Shown here one piece after another: positions 44,101-53,656 of a stretch of 64,000 nucleotides of DNA. Every line of letters begins with the position of its first letter. The stretch's first letter is position 1. The DNA comes from Lonicera japonica (taxonomy: Eukaryota > Streptophyta > Magnoliopsida > Dipsacales > Caprifoliaceae). Made by a program: the position numbers and the translations under genes. The notes under the pieces are model-generated. The model saw only the letters and a list, made by a program, of their open reading frames with translations, ran no database searches and was not told the DNA's origin. The DNA is taken from positions 36,610,833-36,674,832 of the forward strand of contig CM038466.1 of NCBI GenBank assembly GCA_021464415.1, written 5' to 3'.

Positions 44101-45231
44101 GAAGGGGACTCGGGGTTGGGTCTTTTATGAGAGGTACCGGGCGTTGGGAGGCGATCCCAACTATATACGAGGGCAGGCTCATTTGTCCCGAACAGTTCCC
44201 GGTTAGCTGTCGCCTGTCCCTGATCAGAGGGACAACATTTTGGACTCTGACGATGATGATCCTGAGGGAGAGAGGGACGTCCCTGCTAGTGCTGGGGGAG
44301 GCGATGATAGGCCTGAGGGAGGTGATGATAGGCCTGAGGGCGGTGAAGGAGGTGGGACGTCGGCTGTTCTAGAGCAGCCGCCTCAGACGTCACGCATGGA
44401 GGAGCAGTGCGCTGAGGGCTTTGAGTTTCCTACCGGCCCTTCTGTGTCTCCGGAGGTCCTTTTTGATGCTGCTGAGGCTGCCGAGGGGAGGGCAGGATTT
44501 TCTGAGCGGTCCTAGGAGCCTGCGGACCTTGGGACAGATTATGAGCAGTTTGGGCGGACCCCTCCTGCTGCGGTGACTACTCCTTCTAGTGGGGTCCCGC
44601 CTCTGAGAGCAACGGCTTTGGTGGATCCCCTAGGTGTTCGTACTTTCGCCACACTGACCCCTCTTCCGTCGACTGCTATGGGCCCTCAAGCCCGATCTCC
44701 AGGTTTCGGGGGTTCTTCCTCTTGGCCTCCCTTGTTCCCGATCCGCGAGGAGGGTGGGTCCACTTCTGCTGCTATACCGGCGGGTTCGTCTGTTTATCCG
44801 ATAGACCTGCCGCCACTTCCTCAGGACATCTCTTATATTGGCGCCGGTTTATGTCGATATACGGTGCCTGAGTATATTCTCCCTGAGGATACATTCGATT
44901 ACTTGGGTGGCCGTTCTGATGATGAGGTATACGTTTTATCTTCCCTCAATATCTCTTCATATCCATGTTCATTTTATCTTTACTATGCTGATTCTTTCTT
45001 TTCTCTTTTTTGTAGCGGGTGAGCATGCGTGTGGCGGATCTGAGAGCTTGGCACTCCCAGTACCTATATAGCTGAAACCTGCTTCAGTACGTTGGTCGAG
45101 ACCCTACGATTTATATGCGCGACTATCAGAGGGCGATCGACGTTTTCCTGTGGGCGGATGACCTTTTGTCTTCCTCTCGTGCTAGGACGGAGTCTCGGCG
45201 GAGTACCAGTCGGACCTCTAGGCGATCCTGA
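41143..45231 (+). pseudogene. R2 antisense gene 1: five-exon plant-mobile-domain-like gene
   Basis: Proposed exons: 41143-41388, 42839-43439, 43529-43702, 43793-44926, 45016-45231. Each intron has GT...AG ends and all are phase 0. Exon 2 carries the core resembling the plant mobile domain (PMD, aminotransferase-like) family: MTMTPLNLFALTGIPSGG, DPAHLWWLPYLRDFS, YDWGALFWLFY; exons 3-4 continue with SWFVAYTRLGRAQV and ALTASRSRRLIRDEYG. Exon 4 ends in an acidic and Pro-rich tail. Breaks: TGA in exon 1 (41377), a TAG and a frame change near 42962-42982, a 2-bp insertion near 43373, four in-frame TAGs in exon 4, one TGA in exon 5. PMD proteins of plants act in nuclear silencing and development or occur in transposons; the role here is unknown. 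Confidence 0.7.
41515..42775. repeat. Tandem array of 69-bp units in intron 1 of antisense gene 1
   Basis: About 18 units of 69 bp, each with CAGGTTTTGGAAAATTACAT, AATTTACCCTTATGACCC and TATAACTCTCATAATTACAC blocks. It fills almost the whole proposed intron (41389-42838). R1 has a related but separately homogenised array of 9-10 units in the corresponding place. Repeated short frames inside it are not genes. Confidence 0.93.
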
Positions 45232-45700
45232 TCTTCGGTGATTTGCCCTATGGCTTCGGTCCAGTCAACGGGGCCTCTCAACCAGCAGTTCCTTCTCACC
45301 CGGATGTCCCAGCGGTAGATCCTACGCCAAAGGAGGGTTCGGGCGATAGTGGTAGCGTGTCGAAGTGAGCTAGGATAGATTAGCTTTCTTTTTCCTGCAT
45401 TTAGTTAGTTCTGACAGACATGTATTTATTTAGACATGTAGACAGTTTTTTAGTCCTTTTTTGAAAACTGTTCTTTTATTGGATTTATGAAAAATCTTTA
45501 TTTGTGTCTGATGATATACATTTATTCTCTGTCTGTGAAAGATATATATATATATGAGTCATTAATTTAGGAGCCATACCTTGTAACGTAGTGACATTCG
45601 GGATTCCTGCAAAAGAACAAAGTGAGAACAAGAATGCATTCCAAAAGTGATTCTTTTGGCAAGAATGACTCTTATGTGTAAGAAAAGCAAGAACAGAGTG
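45232..45700 (+). other. Spacer between the two R2 antisense genes
   Basis: It holds the 3' end of gene 1 and a stretch with TTTTTAGTCCTTTTTTGAAAAC. No further coding region is recognisable. Confidence 0.5.
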
Positions 45701-45710
45701 ACAACAAATG

Positions 45711-45830
45711 GGATTGTCGCGCGACAATCCCTCCTGGACATGGGTTTGTCGCGCGACAAACAGGTACATGACACTCTTTTTTGCTATAAATACACCCATC
45801 TTCCTTCCTTCATCCCCACACCTTCCAAAA
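45711..45830 (+). promoter_or_regulatory. Promoter of R2 antisense gene 2
   Basis: Two extended perfect palindromes: GGATTGTCGCGCGACAATCC (45711-45730) and GTTTGTCGCGCGACAAAC (45744-45761). A TATA box TATAAATA (45785-45792) lies 26 bp further, and the ATG is at 45831 after a pyrimidine-rich leader. It is the clearest example of the family's palindrome-TATA arrangement. Confidence 0.75.
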
Positions 45831-47086
45831 ATGTCTTCTTATCGCACAAATTTTGATTTTTCTTATGTTGAAACCCGAGATGCTCTGATATCTTCTGAGA
45901 GTGGTTTGAACTTTGGTGCCTTTAGCCCTTTAGCGGGCTGGTGCCATCGTCCTGTAGATTTTTCGTTTCTGTTAGGTGCTTTATATTCCTAGAGTCCTGT
46001 GGATCATCTTTTCCGCTTTGGACTAGATGAGCTCTGTCCGACTTATGAGGAGTTTTTCTGGCTGTTGCGTTCTGACGCCCGTCTCCCGATGGCAGTTCCT
46101 ATAGAAGAAATTAGTCCTCGAGATATGTTGATTGCCTTGTTAGCCATTCCTCAAGTGGCATGTGATGGTTTTATTATCGACGGGCTTCTTGACCTCCATA
46201 AAATGGTGAGGTTTTTTCATCGTTACGAAGAGAAAGTTTCTTATAGTGTGGGGCGTACTGCGGTGGTCTTGATCTGTCTTGTTTCTGATATGTTACTGGT
46301 GACGGGCTCTTCCCGTGTTGATTCGACTATTCTGAGTCTGATTTACCAGGCTAGAAATGGGGAGTCTATAGTGCCGATCGTTCTTGCAGAGACTTTGAAT
46401 GGCCTAGATGATCTTCAAAGGGGAGCCTCACATTTCCTTAGGGGAAGCCCGCGTTTGCTATATATGTGGCTGTTGGAGCGTTTCCGATCGGTGGGTTTTA
46501 ATGGGGTGCGGCTTGACAATCCGATGCATTTTTTTCGTCGTCCCCTCTTTGGGGCTTTGACCATGTCTTCCTCTGATTGGACGGTTTGGTTTTTGGAGAG
46601 CTTTCGGGCTATCCGGTGGAACATTCCTTGGTGGAAGCTGAGGGTGATGGTGCTTAGTACAGGGGGTCAGAACTATGTTCGGCTCCGCGGGCTCTGGTTT
46701 ACCTCCTTTTATCTCCCAGGACGTCTCCTTCGTCAGTTTAACATTCCTCAGGACATTCCCCTTGGTCTGAACAACTTCTCCTCAGAGTCTAAATTTGTGA
46801 CCCCGCATGTTTCTTTATCGGTAGAGAGGATGTGGCATGCTCGACTAACTCGTCAGTTCAATTATGCCCGTTTTGGTATTACCAGGCCCCTCAGGGCTGA
46901 CTTTATCCGCTCTTGCTGGCAATCTCTGGAAGGAGAACTGATTGATGACCCCTTCCAAATGGAGTGGTTTCGATTTATGGATCCGAGCCTACAGAGAAGA
47001 GTATTGTCCTTGCGTACCAGATCCTTGATGAGGCTCGAATTGATTTGGCTACTGAGGACCCAGTGTGGCCAACCCCTAGGGATTAG
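45831..47086 (+). pseudogene. R2 antisense gene 2: DUF7745-like protein
   Basis: An ATG at 45831 (MSSYRTNFDFSYVETRDALI) opens a frame that continues past one TAG at 45990-45992 for about 380 codons. Words: HLFRFGLDELCPTYEEFFWL, VAPIEEI-like PMAVPIEEISPRDML, SIVPIVLAETLNGLD, SPRLLYMWLLERF, NIPWWKLRVM. This layout resembles plant proteins with the DUF7745 domain, which often accompany retroelements; I am only moderately sure of that name. Near 46980 one base seems to be missing: the other frame continues GSEPTEKSIVLAYQILDEAR to a stop at 47084-47086, and R1 has a matching GSEP trace. Function unknown. It is antisense to R2, 600 bp downstream of gene 1, with its own promoter. Confidence 0.7.
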
Positions 47087-47149
47087 TTTCTTCTATATGC
47101 TGTATCTCCTTTGTATCTTTCGGTGTTCTGACCCACCTTAATAATATAT

Positions 47150-47335
47150 GAAGGACTGTTTTATGGGAAATAAATTCTTTTACAAAGTTTAAACCGGGCC
47201 TGAAGTCACTTCTCAGGTTGCCTACGTTCCTCTTTTGATTTTTCAAAAACACAAATTTGAGTTGGGGGCTCAGGTTTACGTAGTTCTTATCTATACTTTT
47301 GCTCCAGTTATACAATCTATTGTGAAGATTCTAGG
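47150..47335 (-). other. Conserved post-integrase box at the broken end of R2
   Basis: The minus strand again shows GAACTACGTAAACCTGAGCC, GAACGTAGGCAACCTGAGAA and CTTCAGGCCCGGTTTAAAC, as in R1 30960-31070. About 40 bases further the similarity to R1 stops and chromovirus RNase H begins, marking the R2 breakpoint. Confidence 0.75.
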
Positions 47336-47660
47336 CTTGGCTTGGCTAGTGTCCTAATGTAGGATGAGTATGTTGTGGCTTATGGTTCTTGACAACTTAA
47401 GCAACATGAGAAAAATTATCCCACTCACGATTTAGAGTTAGCAGCCGTTGTCTTTGCACTTAAGATTTAGCGCCATTACTTTTACAGTAAGAGATTTGAA
47501 GTCTATTCTAATCATAAGAGCCTGAAGTATATCTTCACTTAGAAAGATCTGAATCTTAGACAACGCCGGTGGGTAGAGTATCTAGAAGACTATGATTTCA
47601 CTCTGCAATATCACTCAAGCAAGGCTAATATGGTAGTTGATGCTCTAAGTTGAAAATCCT
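47336..47660 (+). pseudogene. Chromovirus RNase H remnant
   Basis: QLKQHEKNYPTHDLELAAVV and FALKI, stop, RHYFY, then VYSNHKSLKYIFT and [17 protein letters not shown] follow the Tekay/Del RNase H pattern. The usual TDHKSLKY is SNHKSLKY here, so a catalytic Asp is changed to Asn. At least four stops interrupt the frame. Confidence 0.82.
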
Positions 47661-47929
47661 AAGGGTCCTTAACCACGTTGCGATGTCGGGAATGGAGGTT
47701 GAGGGAAGAATTGTAAAGATATAACCTTATAGTGAATCGTGATGAGAACTGAGCCTACTTATATAACATGATTGCCCAACCGGCAATCCAGCAACAAGTG
47801 ATAGATGCCCAACAAATAGATGGAGCATTTCAGGTTATACACGATCATTTGGCTACGGAAGCCGAATACAGTGGGTATAAACTTGGGACCGATGGTGGGA
47901 TTTGAGTCTAGGATAGACTAGTAGTACTG

Positions 47930-49020
47930 AAAGATCCAGAACTTAGAAATGAAATTCTAAGTGAAGCACACCATTCTAGATTTTTCATTCATCCCGGTGG
48001 TACAAAGATGCACTGGGACTTGTGTCGAAACTTTTGGTGGAACAGCATGAAGAAAGATATTACAAATTTTGTAAGTAAATGTATGACATGTCAGCTAGTG
48101 AAGACTGAGCACCAAAGGCCTGCAGGGCAACTTCAACCATTGCCCATTCCCGAGTGGAAATGGAAGCACGTTACCATGAATTTTGTTTTGGGGTTACCAA
48201 GAGAATTGGGAGGTCAAGATACGATTTGGGTAGTTATCGATAGATTAACAAAGTCTGCTCATTTTCTTCCTTTCCGGAACAACCAAAATGTGGAGAGTTT
48301 AGGAAAACTCTATGTCCGAGAAATAGTCAAGCTTCATGGGGTTCTGTTAACCATTGTGTCAGACTGGAATCCTTGTTTTATGTCTCAATTTTAGGGAAGT
48401 CTTCAAAAGGCTTTGGGGACACAATTGAAATTTAGTACGGCATTTCATACACAAACCGATCGACAATCCGAGCGGGTTATCCAAATACTTTAAGACATGT
48501 TGAGAGCCTGTGTCCTCGACTTTCGAGGGAACTGGATAGAGCATTTGCCATTAGTCAAGTTTGCATATAATAATAACTTCCAGGCTAGTGTAGGCATGGC
48601 GCCTTACGAAGCCCTTTATGATCATCCGTGTAGATCCCTAGTTTGCTGGTATGAAATATGGGAAAGAACCTTGTTGGGTCCAGAGCTGGTAAAGCAAACT
48701 ACCGAAAAGATCAAAGCCATTTGATAACACCTTCTTACTACCCAGAGTTGGCAAAAGAGTTATGCCAACAGATGCCATCGTTTGCTAGAATTTGAAGTTG
48801 GTGATCATGTGTTTCTGAAAACTAAATCCCATTTTGATATTACCCAATTCGGTAGTAAAGGAAAGTTGTCTCTTTGATACATCGGGCCATTTGAGATTCT
48901 CGAACGTATCGAGAATGTTTCATATCGTTTAGCTTTGCCGCCGCAATTGTTTAACATTCACAATGTCTTCCATGTATCGATGCTACGTCAGTACGTTCAT
49001 GATCCTTTCCATTTTTTTCA
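47930..49020 (+). pseudogene. Chromovirus integrase
   Basis: Zinc region: AHHSRFFIHPGGTKMHWDL to CMTCQLVKTEHQ. Core: MNFVLGLPRELGGQDTIWVV, where the first catalytic Asp is Asn (codon 48179-48181); D in TIVSDWNPCF; E in TDRQSERVIQ. Later words are MLRACVLDFRGNWIEHLPLV and GMAPYEALYDHPCRSLVCW. A stop near 48393, another near 48492 and a pair at 48722 interrupt it. The C-terminal part reads FEVGDHVFLKTKSHFDITQF and YIGPFEILERIENVSYRLAL, as usual before a chromodomain. Confidence 0.88.
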
Positions 49021-49049
49021 ATGGAAAAACCTCAAGGTGTTAGACAACG

Positions 49050-49215
49050 GAACATATGAAACCCGTCTAATATAAATTTTAGACCACTGAGATCAAGTGT
49101 TACGAAACAAAGTCATACCGTTAGTGAAGGTCTTGTGGTTGCATACGGAGCCGAGGAGGTGACGTGGGAGTTAGAAACAGAAATACATGGAAAATATCCA
49201 GAGTTGTTTAATTGA
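49050..49215 (+). pseudogene. Chromodomain remnant
   Basis: Words in two frames: QVLRNKVIPLVKVLW and then GAEEVTWELETEIHGKYPEL followed by FN and a stop at 49213. This is the usual C-terminal chromodomain of Tekay/Del elements, thought to guide integration to heterochromatin. It is split by a frame change and two stops. Confidence 0.8.
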
Positions 49216-49251
49216 TATGTAATTATTAAATTTCGATGACGAAATTTTATT

Positions 49252-49264
49252 TAGTGGGAGAGAT
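49252..49264 (+). other. Polypurine tract of the chromovirus
   Basis: TAGTGGGAGAGAT lies directly left of the LTR start TGTAATACTC, as expected. Confidence 0.75.
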
Positions 49265-51086
49265 TGTAATACTCTGTATTTATTTTAATGTTAATTATGT
49301 GTTAAATATTTATTCTGTGTGGAATTTGTAATTTTAGAAAATTTTATGTCCATAATTTGGAGAAAAGTTCCGCCTGTAGATTGTAGATCTCGGAATTTCC
49401 TTCCCGTGGATATAAAAAACATCTCAATCGGAGTACCGAGTAAGAAGTTATGGCCAAAACAAGAAAAGGGTAGCAGGATAGGAATTTTGCCTATGGACTG
49501 GTATGGGGAATTTGGCATACCGGTCCGGCGTATACAAATTTGGGAAAAACTTAGTTATGGACCGGTATGCAGTTTTCAGCATACTAGTCTGGCATGTAAA
49601 GATTTGGGAAAATTTTGGCTGCAGACCAGTACTCAGTTTTCAGCATACCGGTCTGCCATACGGCACAATACACTGACTTAACCCATTTTAAGTCGATTTT
49701 ATCCTTCTTTTCCACCCAATTTTGACCCAAACCTCCCACAAACTCTTGGAGAGTTCTAGAGAGAATGAAAGGAGTTCCTAAGTGATTCTTGCATGTTTTT
49801 CACTCTCGATCGAAGATTTATGTTCCAAACTAACCAAATTATCCTCCTCTTCACTATTCATCATCATCAACCTTAAGATCTTTGGGGTTCCATCAAACGA
49901 GGCTCAGGATATCATCTTTTCTTTTTTCTTTTGGCTAAATCACTTGGTGGTGTGTAAGATAATTATTGATGAAATTGGCTTTTTGATAAATTATGCATAC
50001 CACGTGAAATGTGGTGGAACTTTTAGAGTATATATGAGATATATTTCTTCATATGTTCATTAATATCATGCTGTGCACGATACATATTATTATTGTGTCA
50101 ACCGACGGCTCGAAAATCTTATGGCAAGATTTTAAACAGATTCGTGGCTTGTGGTTTGACTGGCTATCTCATGAAAGGCCTTCATCATATATCAGTGGTT
50201 GTAAGAGCTTGTGTCTCTCAAGAATAAATTCCTGGTATGATTATATAGTGCTTGCCGGGATGGGAAAATAGGCTGGGCTCAGTGGCCTTGGGTTGAAAAG
50301 CTTTAAACCCCTGGGGGAACAATGTATAGCCGCCTATGAGCCACCGGTGTGGAGCCCGGGAACCTAGGAAAATTGGCAAGGCACTATGGTTTTGTTGTTA
50401 TCTGGGTTTCTATGGGATCGAGGTGATTGATCCTAGGGCTGTTATTCTCTATATTCATATGGGATCGGGATAATTGATCCCAGTGTATCAGCTTGATGAT
50501 TTGGCATCTTGTATACTCACAACTCAGACTCTCTATTATACGGTAATCGGTTGACATGGGAGGTACCTTGCATTAGCACGTTCATGCATTGTTACTTGAC
50601 GAAAATGATTCTTGTTGATATTATTTAAGTAAACGTGATTTGAAAGTTATGATTATAAGTATGTTTTCGAACTTATTGCCTATATCCCCTTTACTGAGCA
50701 AATAGCTCACCCCGGTTTATTTTAAATCTTTACAAGTACTCATGAGTGTCATGGGGACAAGGAAGCGACGGGGTCATGGATGAAATAGGAGCTCTGATAC
50801 AGTTCATTTTTGGTATATATATGTTTTTATGGGAATCCACGGCTAGCCCGAGGATTGTATACATTTTGGGAACGCATGTGGTTTGGGTTTATATATATAT
50901 GTGATGCATGCTTGAACATTATACTATGTTTTTGGTGTACTTCATGTTTAGAACACTTGAGATATATGTTGTTGCTTATTTCTTTTATTTTATTTTCTAC
51001 CTATCTTAGTCCTACTAAGATAAGTTAGCAACGCTCCAGCTCTTAATTATAGGTGTTATCCTATAGATTAAGGCGGGGGTGTTACA
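49265..51086 (+). mobile_element. 3' LTR of the chromovirus
   Basis: About 1822 bp from TGTAATACTCTGTATT to GCGGGGGTGTTACA. It contains repeated GACCGGTATG/ATACCGGTC-like blocks near 49500-49660. It ends next to unassigned sequence. No target duplication can be tested because the left end is lost. Confidence 0.85.
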
Positions 51087-51249
51087 AGCTTTCTATTATA
51101 GAGAAGCTCAAAGGCCAATCACAAGAGAGTTTCACCTTTCACTCAACCTGAATACAAAATAGTTCATCAAACCCAATGCCATAACAAAACCCATTAGGAT
51201 TATTCATTCTTGTTAATAAAAACGTAATTGATATATCCGCATTTATAAC
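51087..51249. other. Unassigned sequence between two LTRs
   Basis: 163 bp without a recognised feature. Confidence 0.4.
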
Positions 51250-53656
51250 TGTAACATCCCATGTTTTAATTACATTTGATTTAGTTCATTTTTTTAGTTT
51301 AACACTCAAATCCTTATTATTTTAAGCTCGAACACTTTTTTAAAATTTTTGGGAGATCCAAAAATTTACTTCGTTGCTTCTATAGTGTCCTATTATATAT
51401 TTAAGAATATTCTGGAAAGTTTCGTCACTATCGGAATTGAAACGAGTATTAAAGTGGCATTTTTTTCAAACCCAAATTTTTTGGTTATCGGTTGATTTTC
51501 AGTCAACTTTAGTCACTCATAACTTCTTCAATTTTTATCCAAATCCTACTCCGTGAACTACTGTAGTTTCATCATATCCCCCCTACAACTTTCGTGTTTT
51601 GACCAAAATCTAATTCACGCTCCTCATTGGCCAAAACTGAGCTCGAAGTCAGCCGATTGACAAAAAACTGCACTGTCAGATTTCTGTTGCATTTCGGCAC
51701 AGCGCTGACTTTGATCAAATTCTGGTATTAATATGTCCGGAATTTGGTGAAACATCCTTCAGCAAAGTTGTAGAGCTTTGAATTACCTTTCTGTTGATAT
51801 AAAGATCATCCCGATCATAGTTCCGGGCAATGAGTTACGACCAAATTACTAGCAGTAACTCCGTAACCTCGTTTTTAACGTTTTGACCTGCATTGACTCG
51901 TTTTTAAGACATCTTCTTCTTCTTCTTCTTCTTCTCCATTTTAGCTCATTCTTGAGGGTGAGAGAGCTTTGTACATTTCTAGAGAGAGAGAGTGTCACTC
52001 TGGATGAAATTTTGGTGATTCCTAGCTCAAATCTTGGAGAATCAAACTGGAACTTCAGATTTTTGGGGGTTCTTCGCGCTCTTGTCTCATTTCTGGTCTT
52101 GCATGCTTGTTTTGGATGGTTTCTTGAGCCATTCAGGTCATTTGAGCTCTGTCCTTCTAGCTATTCAGATGGGGACTTCCCTTCATCTTTCATTTCTTGG
52201 ATATATGGATTGTTAGAATGATAGTTTAGCAATTTCAGTACCAAGAACACCCCTTTTTCTCTCCATGTGTTAGAATAAACTGTTTCTTTTCAGATCTGAG
52301 CTTATATATGATCTTTTATAATGCTATTACTGCTGTATATGAATGTGAATCATTATGCATGTTTGTATTTTCGGGTTAATCAGTGAATTTAGTACCGGAA
52401 TTGCTAGAAATTAAGCCTTGTATGTCTAAAAATCTCTTAACTCCAAAGTTTGATTAAATTTCCAGAATTTAAAATTATTCTATATGTGTTATAAAATCTG
52501 CCATTGGACATACAAGGGTGGTTCTATGTCATTCTAATGAGAGCATCACTTTGAACTCATACCATGCCTAACTAATTATGGAAATGAGATTTTTCTTGCA
52601 TAGAATGGGTATGTTGTATGGTATAATTGTACTTTAGAATTAAAATTCAATATTTTTCAAAAATATGATGATGAAATGTTGGACTTCAAATATGAAATTT
52701 TAGCTTATACCAAGATTAGTTAATGGTTATACGTAGCTATAGTAATTAAAGATGCGAGATCATAATTTTAATACTATAACTCTATTTCCCCATAAATTTT
52801 ATGATAAGCTTGGAACTATCTTTGATAACTCTTGTGTTGCGCGTATATGTTTGTGATTGTTGGAATCGGATCGGCATCGGTATAGAAATGCCTGAGTTTT
52901 GATATTGCACAGACCCATGGGCAAGATGGGGTGCCATAAAACATGGTTACCAGTGCACAGGCCCACGGTTTGAGGTGGGGTGCATATGTGAGCATGCATT
53001 CCGTCTAGTACCGGTATTAGGTTGAGGAGGAGGAGGAGGTGGATGGACGTGTGTGCTATGATTAAGAGTGTGATGTATCGATCATAATTGGATTATAATG
53101 ATATACGATAATTGGTTTTCTTAATAAATTGATGATTATTGGGTAACATTATTAGCAGGTAATAATTGTGTTTTTTTATATATATATAAACAATTAGTAG
53201 TACGTTCTTGCATTTCATTTTCCCTTTCCCGTTAGTTCCAACTAGGCTAGTTGTGGCTCATTCCCTCATTTTCCTTTCAGGTACTCACCGTGTCTCGGGT
53301 AGAGGTAGGGGAGCAAGTCCGAGTTCTTCGTAAAAATCTTCTCTGATGCATCCATGGATTTTTTGTCGTTATGTTCTTTTATTTGAGAGTTGTAATCCTA
53401 AATTTAATTCAAGTACTTTGGAACTTTGTAATGATATTCTAGTTGTATCTCCTTTTGGTTTTGGTATGTCATTTGGATTTCTTGAGTGCTGGATGTTAAA
53501 TAGGATGGATTATTTTCCAGTATTTACGAGTACTTCATGCCGGATTTTTATTAGATATCTTTGCCCTGCGTTGGTTCATTTCATTTATTATATTCTTAAT
53601 CGCTGTTATTTAGTTACAACATCCGTAACACTTGCTTAATTAGGTGGGTTGTTACA
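51250..53656 (+). mobile_element. Solo LTR of a second Tekay-like family
   Basis: It begins TGTAACATCCCATGTTTTAA and ends GGTGGGTTGTTACA, 2407 bp. The flanks ATAAC (51245-51249) and GTAAC (53657-53661) agree in 4 of 5 bases. There is no internal region. The block GTACTCACCGTGTCTCGGGT near 53280 is characteristic of LTRs of this group. Short frames inside it have no protein resemblance. Confidence 0.8.

Larger units (their letters stand above)
17759..47335 (-). mobile_element. Tat/Ogre-type element R2, truncated at its 5' side
   Basis: R2 is read on the minus strand. Its 3' LTR is 17759-19296 and its 3' region follows at 19297-20869. The solo LTR R3 with all its contents interrupts it, and it resumes at 40825 with two antisense (plus-strand) genes. 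It ends near 47335, just past the conserved post-integrase box. At R1 the next segments would be integrase tail and gag; here a chromovirus RNase H follows instead, so the gag-pol half and 5' LTR are lost. About 9.6 kb of R2 remain. R1 (25167-35472) is the same family and fixes orientation and order. Confidence 0.85.
47333..51086 (+). mobile_element. Tekay/Del-type chromovirus, 3' half only
   Basis: RNase H, integrase, chromodomain, polypurine tract and 3' LTR follow in order on the plus strand. The 5' LTR, gag, protease and most of reverse transcriptase are missing; the left limit coincides with the end of R2. Many stops show age. The C-terminal chromodomain-like segment and the TGTAATACTC...GGTGTTACA LTR place it in the Tekay/Del group. 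Confidence 0.88.
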
